DNA from: CAYRUP01 sp964578975
GTDB taxonomy: Bacteria; Pseudomonadota; Gammaproteobacteria; DSM-16500
Direction of reading: 5' to 3'
DNA: 64,000 bases
NCBI GenBank assembly: GCA_964578975.1
Contig: CAZOFA010000001.1
Coordinates: 1-64,000 of the forward strand
In this document: positions 17,610-26,825 of the stretch, piece after piece
How the letters are laid out: every line of letters starts with the position of its first letter
Numbering within the stretch: position 1 is the first letter of the stretch
Made by a program: the position numbers and the translations under genes
The notes under the pieces: model-generated
The model's input: the letters and a program-made list of their open reading frames with translations, nothing else
Databases searched by the model: none
What the model was told of the DNA's origin: nothing

Positions 17610-17612
17610 CAC
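17583..17612. repeat. family-A repeat end overlapping the rlmJ stop codon
   Basis: This 30-base unit matches the right-hand terminal repeat of the GIY-YIG cassette at 58055-58084. It supplies the last codons and the TGA of rlmJ. It lies between convergent rlmJ and the CaaX gene, where the hairpin may also help end transcription. Confidence 0.85.
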
Positions 17613-17621
17613 ATATCCTGT

Positions 17622-19004
17622 TTAAAGCAATGTACAGCAACTCGGTTTTTTTGTACTTTCCGGCGCAGCCTCTTTCTCTTTCGCTTTAGCAGGCTCATCC
17701 GTCTTTTGTTCAGAGAACATTCCGCTCGTCGCAGTACTAGATTTCTTATTTTTGACTGCTTGCTTCCAACGTTTAATTGCATTTTGCGCGATTTGTTCTT
17801 TAGTTTGTTTTTGTCGCAACCTTCCTTCCAATCTTTCTTTTACATCTCTTAATGTTTGTAATTCCACAAGATGACGTGACTCATTTTCGTTTTGTTGCCA
17901 GATCAATGTGTCTTGATTTTTTTCTTCTTGAGTAATTCCAGGACCAGAAATTGATTTACGTCGATTGGCCACATACATATTTAAAGCTTTATTAAAATCC
18001 ACTGGCGCGAGAAATTTACCTAAAATATGACTGTAGCCAACAAAATTAATTTTCGCGACGACTCCTTGTCCAATGAGTCTTTGTATAATGGGAAGCTCTA
18101 CTGACCAATGAAAATTATCTTTATTAATGATTCTTGCAATCTTGTCCTCTGGTATTTCACCCGTTTGAATTTTTTTCTTGAGTTCTTCCAACTCTGCATT
18201 GGAAAAATTTTTCTTTTTCGGATTAAGATATCTTGCAGTTGCCAACAATTCTTCTCTTACATTCGACATCGACGAATAAACAGTCACAACACCCGTGGTT
18301 TGCAAAGCAAATTCAGCCGAACTACTACTAAATGTTTTATCTGATAATGTTCTAAATTCATCGGTTTGGGTTTTACTCTGTTCTTTTAACAAAACGCCTA
18401 ACATACTCATCACTGACGTCGCCGGCACATTACTATCGGATAATGAATTTTCGATTGAATTTGCTCTATCACGCACAAGATTCGTTGCGTCCCATATTTC
18501 TGGATCAGTGATGGCAGCAATTTCCTGTTCTTTGTTTTTGTAGGCATTCGCCGCTTCTTGCGCTTGTGGGCCAGACCAAAAATTTATGAGCTTACCACTG
18601 GCATTATAAAATCCTGCTTGATGCAATTTATCTACGCATTGACGAAAAGCAGTAGCCGCAACTGTTTCTTTTTCAGTATGCAATGTTTCAATATCTTTAG
18701 CCGTGAGATTTTCTAATGAAGCAATTAATTCCTGAAAAAAAGCATGAAAAGTTGCTTCGTTTAAAAATAATTTTCGATGACGTGAACCTTGATCATAAAA
18801 TTCAGGATCACGAGACACAGGTTCGACAGTAAAAAATTTTGCGACTAATTTTGCTTTGTCGTCCGCTGGTGTGATGGAAGATGATTTTTGTTCGCGATGC
18901 AGAATCTCATTCGCTGCATCATTTAAAACTGCATCGACATTTTTGCAATAGTCTAATAACTTGTGTTCAACAATCGCTAATAGATCTTTTCGTGTATCCG
19001 TCAT
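17622..19004 (-). CDS. candidate effector: CD38/ADP-ribosyl-cyclase-like pattern with C-terminal CaaX box
   Basis: A 460-residue cytosolic-type protein. The last five residues are CCTLL, i.e. a C-terminal CaaX box (Cys457-Leu460) with an adjacent Cys456. Leu at X would favour geranylgeranylation in a eukaryotic host. The middle carries a series of short blocks in the same order as CD38/Aplysia ADP-ribosyl cyclase: NFWSG (Trp143), then SSAEFALQTTGVVTVY (229-243, compare the SRRFAEAACDVVHV block), then HWSVELP with Glu303 (compare the GSVEVHNL catalytic Glu). Residues 370-450 are a charged, probably coiled-coil and then Pro/Lys/Glu-rich linker leading to the box. AGAGGA precedes the ATG. NAD-cleaving activity at host membranes is inferred; no cloned homologue is known to me. 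Confidence 0.6.
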   Translation of the reverse strand: MTDTRKDLLAIVEHKLLDYCKNVDAVLNDAANEILHREQKSSSITPADDKAKLVAKFFTVEPVSRDPEFYDQGSRHRKLFLNEATFHAFFQELIASLENLTAKDIETLHTEKETVAATAFRQCVDKLHQAGFYNASGKLINFWSGPQAQEAANAYKNKEQEIAAITDPEIWDATNLVRDRANSIENSLSDSNVPATSVMSMLGVLLKEQSKTQTDEFRTLSDKTFSSSSAEFALQTTGVVTVYSSMSNVREELLATARYLNPKKKNFSNAELEELKKKIQTGEIPEDKIARIINKDNFHWSVELPIIQRLIGQGVVAKINFVGYSHILGKFLAPVDFNKALNMYVANRRKSISGPGITQEEKNQDTLIWQQNENESRHLVELQTLRDVKERLEGRLRQKQTKEQIAQNAIKRWKQAVKNKKSSTATSGMFSEQKTDEPAKAKEKEAAPESTKKPSCCTLL

Positions 19005-19038
19005 AAATCCTCTGGAACATTACGAGCGTAAAATACAC

Positions 19039-19044
19039 ATTATA
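19039..19044 (-). promoter_or_regulatory. possible -10 box of the CaaX gene
   Basis: Reads TATAAT on the minus strand, 35 bases upstream of the ATG at 19004. A TTAAG-N6-TTAAG pair (19055-19070) lies just upstream of it. The -35 region is not convincing, so a regulator binding the direct repeat is possible. Confidence 0.35.
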
Positions 19045-19235
19045 TTGTCTTTTGCTTAAAAAACTCTTAACCCCTCTGAGGCTGAATTTAAGAATTTCCC
19101 TATTAATCATATATATAGAAAAGATTGCTATAATTAGGTTATGGCGGACATCCTCCTCGTCCAGCACCTCCTATTGCTAAAATCGAGAATAAAAAATAAT
19201 ATACTTCGAAACAAAATCATCATAAGGAATAGCTC

Positions 19236-19703
19236 ATGACGCTTGCAGTAGGCGATAAAGCGCCTGATTTTACATTGTCATCTGATCAAAATAAGAAAAT
19301 CTCGCTAAAAGATTTGCGCGGCAAATCGGTTATTCTTTATTTTTATCCTAAGGATGATACCCCTGGATGTACGCGTGAAGCGTGTGATTTTCGGGACATG
19401 ATAAAACAATTCGATAAACAAAATACGGTGATTTTGGGTGTTTCAAAAGACAATCCCGCGCGTCATCAGAAATTTAAAGAGAAATATACGTTGCCATTTA
19501 CGTTGCTCGCCGATGAAAACGGTGATGTGTGTGCCGCCTATGGCGTAATCGATAAAAAAAGTTTATTTGGTAAAACATTTTTAGGCATCAAACGTTCGAC
19601 TTTTTTAATTGATCCAGAAGGGACAATTCAAACGATTTGGCGTAATGTCAAAGTAACCGGACACATTGAAAAAGTCCTTCAAGAACTCAGTGGAGATAAA
19701 TAA
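19236..19703 (+). CDS. bcp: thioredoxin-dependent peroxiredoxin BCP/PrxQ
   Basis: A 155-residue atypical 2-Cys peroxiredoxin that reduces hydroperoxides in the cytoplasm. The motif DDTPGCTREAC gives peroxidatic Cys45 and resolving Cys50 with the four-residue spacing of E. coli BCP. AAGGAA stands upstream of the ATG. It ends two bases before proS, so the two are probably one transcript. A TATAAT at 19129-19134 could be its promoter element. Confidence 0.95.
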   Translation: MTLAVGDKAPDFTLSSDQNKKISLKDLRGKSVILYFYPKDDTPGCTREACDFRDMIKQFDKQNTVILGVSKDNPARHQKFKEKYTLPFTLLADENGDVCAAYGVIDKKSLFGKTFLGIKRSTFLIDPEGTIQTIWRNVKVTGHIEKVLQELSGDK

Positions 19704-19705
19704 AA

Positions 19706-21196
19706 ATGAAAACGGCAATCACCCCCACGCGTGAACAGGATTATCCTGAATGGTATCAACAAGTCATTAAAGCGGCAGACCTTGCAGAAGTATCACCCGT
19801 GCGTGGATGCATGATTATTAAACCATGGGGATTTGCGATTTGGGAAAATATTCAACGTGTGTTGGATGATCAGCTCAAAGCAACCGGACATAAAAATCTC
19901 TATTTTCCTTTGCTGATTCCTTCCAGTTTTTTAGAGCAAGAAGCGGCACACATTGATGGTTTTGCCAAAGAGTGTGCGGTCGTCACACACACACGACTGG
20001 CGAAAAATGAAAAAGGTAAATTAGTGCCATCGAGTCCACTGGAGGAACCTTACATTATTCGTCCCACGTCAGAAGCGATCATTGGTGAAGCTTACGCGCG
20101 TTGGATTCAATCGTATCGTGATCTACCGATGTTGATGAATCAATGGGTCAATGTCATGCGTTGGGAAATGCGCACACGACTTTTTTTACGTACTTCAGAA
20201 TTTTTGTGGCAAGAAGGTCATACGGCGCACGCCACCGAAGAAGAAGCACGCGCAGAAACACTGAAAATTCTCGATCTTTACACGCGTTTTGTTGAAGACA
20301 CGATGGCAATTCCTGTGATCAAAGGTGAAAAATCTGAGAGCGAACGTTTTCCCGGTGCTGTGAACACCTATACCATTGAAGCGATGATGCAAGATAAAAA
20401 AGCATTGCAAAGTGGCACATCACATTATCTCGGACAAAATTTCGCGCGTGCATTTAACATTAAATTTTTAAATCGCGATAGCGTCGAACAATTCGTTCAC
20501 ACGACGTCATGGGGTGTCAGTACGCGGTTAATTGGCGGCCTCATCATGACACACAGTGATGATAATGGTTTGGTGTTGCCACCTAAACTTGCGCCGACAC
20601 ATGTTGTCATTTTGCCGATCGTGCATAAAGAAGAACAACGTCATGACATTTTGACGTATTGCGAAAAAATTGCCGAAGAGTTGCGTAAAATTCCGTATTT
20701 CAATCGAACGATTTCCGTTGAAATTGATCAACGTGAATTAACCGGTGGTGAAAAAGCCTGGAGCTCGGTGAAAAAAGGCATTCCGATTCGGATTGAAATT
20801 GGTAATAAAGAACGTGAAACGCAAAATGTTTTTTTAGGCAGGCGTGATTGGGAATATAAAAAACGTGAAACAACAGAATTACGTCATTTTCTTGCAACGG
20901 TCGCCTTACAACTCGACGAAATTCAAACGAATTTGTTTAATCGTGCACGCGATTTTCAACAAAAAAATACGCAAACAATCGAATGCGAAGCAGATTTTTA
21001 TGAATTTTTTGCCGAGAGTGATGGCGGGTTTGCACTGGCACACTGGAATGGGGATCCGGCGATTGAAGCTAAAATCAAACAAGATTTAAATGTGACGATT
21101 CGTTGTATTCCGATGGTTGAGAAACCTGAGCCGGGGGTTTGTATTTTTAGTGGCGAAAAAAGCCCGCAGCGTGTGGTGTTTGCGAAGGCGTATTAA
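19706..21196 (+). CDS. proS: prolyl-tRNA synthetase, archaeal/eukaryal type
   Basis: A 496-residue class II synthetase that charges tRNA-Pro. It begins with EWYQQVIKAADLAEVSPVRG, has motif 2 as RTSEFLWQEGHTAH, lacks the long editing insertion of bacterial ProRS (about 570 residues), and ends in FAKAY with a C-terminal Tyr. All of these mark the archaeal/eukaryal (type 3) form, which is unusual for gammaproteobacteria and suggests replacement by horizontal transfer. Cys and Glu residues near the C-terminus (CIPMVE, GVCIFSGE) fit the extra C-terminal domain. It lies directly after bcp. Confidence 0.93.
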   Translation: MKTAITPTREQDYPEWYQQVIKAADLAEVSPVRGCMIIKPWGFAIWENIQRVLDDQLKATGHKNLYFPLLIPSSFLEQEAAHIDGFAKECAVVTHTRLAKNEKGKLVPSSPLEEPYIIRPTSEAIIGEAYARWIQSYRDLPMLMNQWVNVMRWEMRTRLFLRTSEFLWQEGHTAHATEEEARAETLKILDLYTRFVEDTMAIPVIKGEKSESERFPGAVNTYTIEAMMQDKKALQSGTSHYLGQNFARAFNIKFLNRDSVEQFVHTTSWGVSTRLIGGLIMTHSDDNGLVLPPKLAPTHVVILPIVHKEEQRHDILTYCEKIAEELRKIPYFNRTISVEIDQRELTGGEKAWSSVKKGIPIRIEIGNKERETQNVFLGRRDWEYKKRETTELRHFLATVALQLDEIQTNLFNRARDFQQKNTQTIECEADFYEFFAESDGGFALAHWNGDPAIEAKIKQDLNVTIRCIPMVEKPEPGVCIFSGEKSPQRVVFAKAY

Positions 21197-21202
21197 TTTG
21201 GG

Positions 21203-21230
21203 TGTCATTCCCGCGAAGGCGGGAATGACA
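21203..21230. repeat. family-A palindromic repeat
   Basis: The same palindrome as at 16971-16998, placed seven bases after the proS stop. Two decayed copies follow up to about 21270 (ggaatgacat, gaatgacag). It could act as a 3' hairpin for the bcp-proS transcript. Confidence 0.85.
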
Positions 21231-21336
21231 TGGCGGGACAGGAATGACATAGAGGAGCTGTGAATGACAGCAGTTTTCTCGTTTGCATATTTATGCTAAC
21301 CTTGCCGCATTTCATTTGATGTTTAAGGATCATTTA

Positions 21337-22371
21337 ATGACGACCCCCTCTGATTTAGAAAACACCATTAACAAACTCGCTCAACGTGGCAAAGGTATTC
21401 TTGCTGCTGATGAAAGTGGCGCCACGATCGGCAAACGTTTTGCCGCACTCAACATTGAATCCACGGAAGAAACTCGCCGCACCTATCGTGACATGTTAAT
21501 CACCACGCCCGGCATCAATGAATTTATTGCGGGCGTTATTTTGTTCGAAGAAACCTTAAATCAAAAAACACTGGATGGCACACCATTTCCAGAAAAATTA
21601 AAACAATTGGGCATTTTACCGGGCATTAAAGTCGATAAAGGTTTAGTGATGTTGCCCAACACGGCAGATGAACAATTCACCCAAGGTTTAGATGGTCTTG
21701 CTGAACGACTCGCTGACTATAAAAATAAAGGGGCTTGTTTTGCAAAATGGCGTGCCGTTTATAACATCACACCCAATACACCGAGCACGCTTGCGATCAA
21801 AACGAATGCGGAAGGTCTTGCGAGTTATGCAGCACTGTGTCAAGCGCAACAGATTGTGCCGATTGTTGAACCTGAAGTGTTAATTGATGGTGATTATAAT
21901 TTAGAACGCTCTATGGAAGTCACAGATAAAGTGTTACATGCTGTATTTAACGCATTATATCGTCATAAAGTTAAACTTGAATACATGGTGTTGAAACCAA
22001 GCATGGTGATTAGCGGTAAAAAACATGCAAGCAAAGCATCGGTCGAACAAGTCGCTAAAGCCACCATCACCGTTTTGCGTCGCAACGTTCCAGCGGCTGT
22101 TCCTACCATTAATTTTCTCTCAGGCGGTCAGTCGTCTGAAGATGCAACCGCGCACTTGAATGCCATGAACGCACTGTCATCGCATCTTCCCTGGAATGTT
22201 AGCTATTCTTATGCACGTGCACTACAAGATTATGCGATGAAAATTTGGCAAGGGGACAATAAAAATATTCCACTCGCACAAAAAGCATTTTATCAACGTG
22301 CAAAATTAAATAGTTTAGCAGCGATTGGGAAATATGCGCCTTCCATGGAGAAGGAAACGTCAATTGCTTAA
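21337..22371 (+). CDS. fructose-bisphosphate aldolase, class I
   Basis: A 344-residue Schiff-base aldolase of the animal/plant type. GILAADESGATIGKRF and the Lys220 of VLKPSMV (Schiff base with dihydroxyacetone phosphate) are present, and GGQSSEDAT lies near the C-terminus. It splits fructose-1,6-bisphosphate in glycolysis or runs the reverse in gluconeogenesis. The ATG at 21337 is preferred over 21283 because AAGGAT lies just upstream and the protein then starts like its family. Most gammaproteobacteria rely on the class II enzyme. Confidence 0.93.
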   Translation: MTTPSDLENTINKLAQRGKGILAADESGATIGKRFAALNIESTEETRRTYRDMLITTPGINEFIAGVILFEETLNQKTLDGTPFPEKLKQLGILPGIKVDKGLVMLPNTADEQFTQGLDGLAERLADYKNKGACFAKWRAVYNITPNTPSTLAIKTNAEGLASYAALCQAQQIVPIVEPEVLIDGDYNLERSMEVTDKVLHAVFNALYRHKVKLEYMVLKPSMVISGKKHASKASVEQVAKATITVLRRNVPAAVPTINFLSGGQSSEDATAHLNAMNALSSHLPWNVSYSYARALQDYAMKIWQGDNKNIPLAQKAFYQRAKLNSLAAIGKYAPSMEKETSIA

Positions 22372-22398
22372 AATTGTTGGCTAAATGGAATTTACCTT

Positions 22399-22659
22399 AT
22401 GACAATGAGCTTAATGAATACGATAGAAGCAAAAGAACAATTTGCTGATTTAATTAATCGGGTCGCCCACAGCAAAGAACGCATTATTTTAACGCGTCGC
22501 GGCAAAGAAATTGCCGCGATTATTTCCATTGATGATTTACAATTATTATTGGAAATACAAAACAAGCATGATTTGCGTGATGCAATTGATGCGTTAAAAG
22601 AAGCGCGCAATAGCGGCACAATTTCTTTGGAACAATTAAAAGAAAATCTGAGCACATGA
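22399..22659 (+). CDS. Phd/YefM-type antitoxin
   Basis: An 86-residue protein with the Phd/YefM N-terminal DNA-binding pattern (NTIEAKEQFADLINRVAHSKERIILTRRGKEIAAIISIDD) and an acidic, helical C-terminal tail that would wrap the toxin. It should repress its own operon and neutralise the toxin encoded four bases into its 3' end. The ATG at 22399 could be replaced by the one at 22405 or 22414. Confidence 0.85.
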   Translation: MTMSLMNTIEAKEQFADLINRVAHSKERIILTRRGKEIAAIISIDDLQLLLEIQNKHDLRDAIDALKEARNSGTISLEQLKENLST

Positions 22660-22892
22660 CCAATCCTTATCATGTAAAAATTGCACCGAAAGCCGCAGAG
22701 CAAATTAAAATGCTTTCGCCTAAAAGTCGCAAATTAATTTTAAAACTGGTCGAAGCGCTCGCCATTAATCCTCGTCCGCCCGGTGTAAATAAAATCGAAG
22801 GAATGACAGGGCTTTATTCTGAATCGATCACAAATTTTCGTTTGATCTATAAAGTGGAAGAGCAGGAGATTTTGTTGTTGTTGGTAAAATAA
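22656..22892 (+). CDS. RelE/ParE-family toxin, shortened C-terminus
   Basis: A 78-residue RelE/ParE-fold protein (YHVKIAPKAAEQIKML, NFRLIYKVEEQEILLLLVK). It overlaps the antitoxin by the ATGA at 22656-22659. It stops right after LLVK, where RelE-like toxins normally continue with a short segment carrying a catalytic Arg or Tyr (IGHRxxVY type). A -1 shift at the run of A would add about eight residues (IICDATAV), only vaguely like the lost tail. It may be an inactivated toxin kept with its antitoxin. Confidence 0.75.
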   Translation: MTNPYHVKIAPKAAEQIKMLSPKSRKLILKLVEALAINPRPPGVNKIEGMTGLYSESITNFRLIYKVEEQEILLLLVK

Positions 22893-22911
22893 TTTGTGAC
22901 GCGACAGCCGT

Positions 22912-23937
22912 TTAATGCAACGTGATACCCACCATTTTTCCAATAAGAAACGTGGCACCGCCTGCGAGACTACCAATCAATAACATGCGCAAACCACTCC
23001 ACACAGCACTGCGATTCGTGAAAAGACTTAACAGGCTGCCGATCACAATCAAGAAAAATCCGGTCAACCCAATACTAAAAAAGATCGTGGTATTTTCACT
23101 CATGAGAAAAAACGGCAACAACGGAATAAATGCACCAATGCCGAATGATAAAAAGGATGAAACGGCAGCGCCGATGGGTGATCCTAGTTCTTGTGGATTT
23201 AAACCTAATTCTTCGCGCGCGAGGGTATCAAGTGCTTTTTCTGGATTGCTAATAATCAAATTTGCCATGGCTTTGGCTTCAGCCAGTGGCACACCGCGTG
23301 CGCGATAAATACAGGCAAGTTCAGCGGCTTCTTCTTCTGGATAAAGCGACAACTCTTCGCGTTCTAACTCAATTTGATATTCAAAAAATTCGCGTTGTGA
23401 ACGCATTGAAACATATTCACCTGCCGCCATTGAACAGGCGCCCGCGAGCAATCCTGCAATGCCCGATAGCACAATAAAATCATGTTGCGCATTCGCACCT
23501 ACAATGCCTAACAACAAGCTCACGTTGGAAATCAAACCATCATTCACACCGAAAACCGCGGCGCGTAAATTTCCTGCCGTATTTAATCCTTTATGTCGTG
23601 ATTCTAAATGTGATGGCGCAGGAAGATTGGACGGCGCGCCGGAATAAATTGACATGCCGCGCACTTTCATCGCCGATAAAATAAATCGCATGGATTGCAC
23701 GCCAAACAAGCTAATCAATCCGCCCACTAATTGGGTGCGAAAATTTGGTTTGTGCACTAATGGTATTTGCTCGCCGGATTTTTTTAATTTACTTTCCCAA
23801 ATTTTTGCTTGTTTCTCGGCGCCATCGGCTAATTCAAGAAAAAGTTTTTGCCGCGCTGCATCCACTTCACGCTGCGCGATTTTTTGATAAAGATACGCTG
23901 AATTTTTTTCTTCTTGCCAATTTTTTAAAAAAATCAT
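22912..23937 (-). CDS. mbfA: MbfA-type iron/manganese exporter: ferritin-like domain fused to VIT1/CCC1
   Basis: A 341-residue fusion. Residues about 1-100 form a ferritin/rubrerythrin-like four-helix domain with Glu/His-type iron ligands (NSAYLYQKIAQREVD, LFLELADGAEKQ). From about 120 onward is the VIT1/CCC1 membrane domain (FGVNDGLISNVSLLLGIVGA, MAAGEYVSMRSQ, about five membrane segments). In alpha- and gammaproteobacteria this architecture exports iron under oxidative stress. It ends close to the convergent toxin gene and lies downstream of nrdJ on the same strand. Confidence 0.85.
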   Translation of the reverse strand: MIFLKNWQEEKNSAYLYQKIAQREVDAARQKLFLELADGAEKQAKIWESKLKKSGEQIPLVHKPNFRTQLVGGLISLFGVQSMRFILSAMKVRGMSIYSGAPSNLPAPSHLESRHKGLNTAGNLRAAVFGVNDGLISNVSLLLGIVGANAQHDFIVLSGIAGLLAGACSMAAGEYVSMRSQREFFEYQIELEREELSLYPEEEAAELACIYRARGVPLAEAKAMANLIISNPEKALDTLAREELGLNPQELGSPIGAAVSSFLSFGIGAFIPLLPFFLMSENTTIFFSIGLTGFFLIVIGSLLSLFTNRSAVWSGLRMLLIGSLAGGATFLIGKMVGITLH

Positions 23938-23955
23938 CGAAAGCTTCTCCGCAAC

Positions 23956-25752
23956 TTATTCTGCATAATAACAACATCGATCAGTGGATTCATCCATGGT
24001 GATAACACTCTCTTTTTTCTTTTTCGGCCGAAAAATCGTACAGCCTTTCAATCCTAAATTGTAAGCTTGCATGTAAAGATCACTTAATTGCTCAAAAGGA
24101 AAATCTTTTCCGATGATAATTGTTTTTGATACTGCATTATCAACATACGGTTGAATGGCTGCTTGCATGGCTAAATGTTGTTTGGGTAAAAGATTTTTTG
24201 CTTCAACCCATTGCGGAGGTAGTTGTTCTTTTTTATTTATTTTTCTCCAATGACGTAACGCGTAATCCATGACAGAAAATTTTATTAATTCTCCATTCAC
24301 ATTACGTAAAGCTCGATCGTAATCCGCACTAAAAATGGGTTCAATGCCATTGGAAACATTGTTGGCTAGTAAACTAATAGTGCCTGTGGGTGCGATGGCA
24401 TTGTGATGGCTATTGCGAATTCCGTTTTTCAAAATCGCATTGCGCATGTCTTCCGATAAATTCTGCACGAAATTTCCTTGCGCATATTTCTGTGCATGGA
24501 AACCTGCAAAGACACCCCGTTCCTTCGCCAAATCCATTGATGCTTGCCAGGTTTTTTCCATCACAAATTTCATGAGTTGGTTGGCAAGTTTTAATGATGC
24601 TTCATCGCCATATTTTAAATTGAGCATGACAAACATGTCGGCCAATCCGGTGACGCCCAGACCAATGCGTCTGGTCGCATACACTTCTTGTTTTTGCATT
24701 TTGAGTGGATAGTGTGAAATATCAATCACGTTATCTAAAAAACGTGTCGCAACAATGACTGTTTGTTCTATACCATCCCAATCAACAGATGCCTTATTGC
24801 TAAAAGGATTTTGCACGAATTGTGTGAGATTTATCGCGCCTAAATTACATGCACCATTTATCGGCAATGGAATTTCACCGCCCGGATTTGTCGCGCAAAT
24901 CCATTCGCGATACCACAAATTATTTTGTCGATTAATGGTATCTTCAAAAAGCACACTCGGTTCGGTGTGATCGTAGCCTGATTTAATGATTTTTTGCCAT
25001 AAATCGCGCGCATTGATGCGACGCACGATGCGACAAGCGACGGGTTCTGCACTGTTGCTCCAATGACGCAAAACAGTATCAGTGGCATCTAGCTCCGCTG
25101 CTGGAAAAATTAATTCCCAATCACGATTTTCTTTCACGCATTGCATGAAATTATCCGAGACCAAAACAGACACATTAAAAAAACGCAATTCTTGTGGGTC
25201 CGCTTTTACAGAAAGAAATTCTTCAATGTCCGGATGATCACAACGCAACACACCCATCATGGCACCACGTCTCACACCGGTTGATCCCATGATTGCACAC
25301 ATGGAATTCCAAATACGCATGAAAGAAACAGGGCCAGACGCCGTACCACCTGTTTGTGTGACAGAAAATCCGCGTGGACGTAATGTTGAAAAATCATAAC
25401 CCACGCCACCCCCTTGCTGTAGCGTGAATGCGGCTTCTTTGAGTGAGTCAAAAATTCCTGATAAAGAATCTTCTAACAGTGGCATGACAAAACAATTAAA
25501 CAATGTCACAGAATGTTTTGTGCCAGCGCCCGCCATAATTCTTCCGCCAGGTAAAAAACGAAAATTTTCTAGCGCTTGATAAAATTTTTCTTGCCAATGA
25601 GTTGCATTTTTTGCTTGCTCGGCTTTTGCAACTGCTTTTGCGACACGTTGCCAAGTTTCTTCAATGCTTTGATCCACTGTTTTTTCTTTTTCGCGATAAC
25701 GATATTTTTGATCCCACACTTTTTCTGAAATCGTTTCTTGAAAAATGCTCAT
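23956..25752 (-). CDS. nrdJ: adenosylcobalamin-dependent (class II) ribonucleotide reductase, radical Cys replaced by Gly
   Basis: A 598-residue class II reductase that should make deoxyribonucleotides using vitamin B12. The redox pair Cys87 (LFNCF) and Cys302 ([10 protein letters not shown]) is present, as are the Asn289 and Glu293 of the active-site loop and the [14 protein letters not shown] region. The loop reads NPGGE, whereas class II enzymes have NPCGE, with the Cys as the thiyl-radical residue. Here the codon at 24880-24882 is GGC (Gly291) instead of TGC. The C-terminal tail ends in CCYYAE, a reduced version of the usual Cys pair. One base error could explain Gly291; otherwise the enzyme should be dead. 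It overlaps hemE by four bases. Confidence 0.9.
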   Translation of the reverse strand: MSIFQETISEKVWDQKYRYREKEKTVDQSIEETWQRVAKAVAKAEQAKNATHWQEKFYQALENFRFLPGGRIMAGAGTKHSVTLFNCFVMPLLEDSLSGIFDSLKEAAFTLQQGGGVGYDFSTLRPRGFSVTQTGGTASGPVSFMRIWNSMCAIMGSTGVRRGAMMGVLRCDHPDIEEFLSVKADPQELRFFNVSVLVSDNFMQCVKENRDWELIFPAAELDATDTVLRHWSNSAEPVACRIVRRINARDLWQKIIKSGYDHTEPSVLFEDTINRQNNLWYREWICATNPGGEIPLPINGACNLGAINLTQFVQNPFSNKASVDWDGIEQTVIVATRFLDNVIDISHYPLKMQKQEVYATRRIGLGVTGLADMFVMLNLKYGDEASLKLANQLMKFVMEKTWQASMDLAKERGVFAGFHAQKYAQGNFVQNLSEDMRNAILKNGIRNSHHNAIAPTGTISLLANNVSNGIEPIFSADYDRALRNVNGELIKFSVMDYALRHWRKINKKEQLPPQWVEAKNLLPKQHLAMQAAIQPYVDNAVSKTIIIGKDFPFEQLSDLYMQAYNLGLKGCTIFRPKKKKESVITMDESTDRCCYYAE

Positions 25753-26825
25753 GAAACCTCCTTGGCATGATATTGGCGGCTCAATGAATGCACCGCATCA
25801 ACTAATACTGTTACATTTTCAGGTGGCACATCGGGTGTAATGCCGTGACCTAAATTAAAAATATGTCCTGAGCCCGTTCCATATTCCGCTAAAATTCGTG
25901 CGACATTTTGATAAATTTCGTCTGGTGTTTTGAGTAATAATTCTGGATGCATATTTCCTTGCAACGCGATTTTATTTTTAAGCTGAGCACGTGCTTGACC
26001 TAAATGCACTTGCCAATCCACACCGAGCACGTCACAACCCGTGTGCGCCATCTTTTCGAGCCACTGCGCACCATTTTTGGTAAACAAAATAATTGGAATG
26101 CGTCGTCCATGTTGTTCGCGAATTAAATTTTCGATGATTTGTTGCACGTAGTTGAGAGAAAATTCTTGATACTGTTGCGTTTCTAACATGCCGCCCCACG
26201 TGTCAAATATCATCACCAGATGAACGCCTGCTTTGATCTGCGCATTTAAATGTTCTGCAACCGATTGTGCTAATCGATCGAGTAAGGTATGGAGTAAGCG
26301 TGCATCTTCGCGCAGCAACGCGCGAATCATGGGAAATTCTTTATGCGCGCGACCTTCCACCATATAAGTTGCGAGGGTCCATGGACTACCACAAAAACCG
26401 ATTAAAGGAACCCGTCCGGCTAACTCGTGTTGAATCATGCGGATTGCATCTAAGACATATTTTAATTGAGTTTCTGGATCAGGCACTGAGAGCGCTGTGA
26501 TATCGCTGGCAGATTTAAGCGGTCTTTCAAATAGGGGGCCGGATCCTTCCACAACTTGCAGTCCGAGTCCCATCGCATCGGGAATAGTTAAAATATCAGA
26601 GAAAACAATGGCGGCATCGAGCGGGAAACGTTTCAGTGGTTGAAGGGTCACTTCGCAGGCTAATTCGGGTGTTTTACACAACGTCAAGAAACTACCGGCG
26701 CGTTGACGTGTTGCGCGATATTCGGGCAAATAGCGGCCAGCTTGGCGCATAATCCAGATGGGCGTCTGATCGATAGGCTCATGCGCAATGGCTCGAAGCA
26801 CGCGATCATTTTTTAATTCAATCAT
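25749..26825 (-). CDS. hemE: uroporphyrinogen decarboxylase
   Basis: A 358-residue heme-pathway enzyme that decarboxylates uroporphyrinogen III to coproporphyrinogen III. The family signature [16 protein letters not shown] is near the N-terminus (residues about 22-37), and [22 protein letters not shown] and [12 protein letters not shown] follow. Length is normal. The stop overlaps the nrdJ start (ATGA), so the two genes share a transcript. Confidence 0.95.
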   Translation of the reverse strand: MIELKNDRVLRAIAHEPIDQTPIWIMRQAGRYLPEYRATRQRAGSFLTLCKTPELACEVTLQPLKRFPLDAAIVFSDILTIPDAMGLGLQVVEGSGPLFERPLKSASDITALSVPDPETQLKYVLDAIRMIQHELAGRVPLIGFCGSPWTLATYMVEGRAHKEFPMIRALLREDARLLHTLLDRLAQSVAEHLNAQIKAGVHLVMIFDTWGGMLETQQYQEFSLNYVQQIIENLIREQHGRRIPIILFTKNGAQWLEKMAHTGCDVLGVDWQVHLGQARAQLKNKIALQGNMHPELLLKTPDEIYQNVARILAEYGTGSGHIFNLGHGITPDVPPENVTVLVDAVHSLSRQYHAKEVS

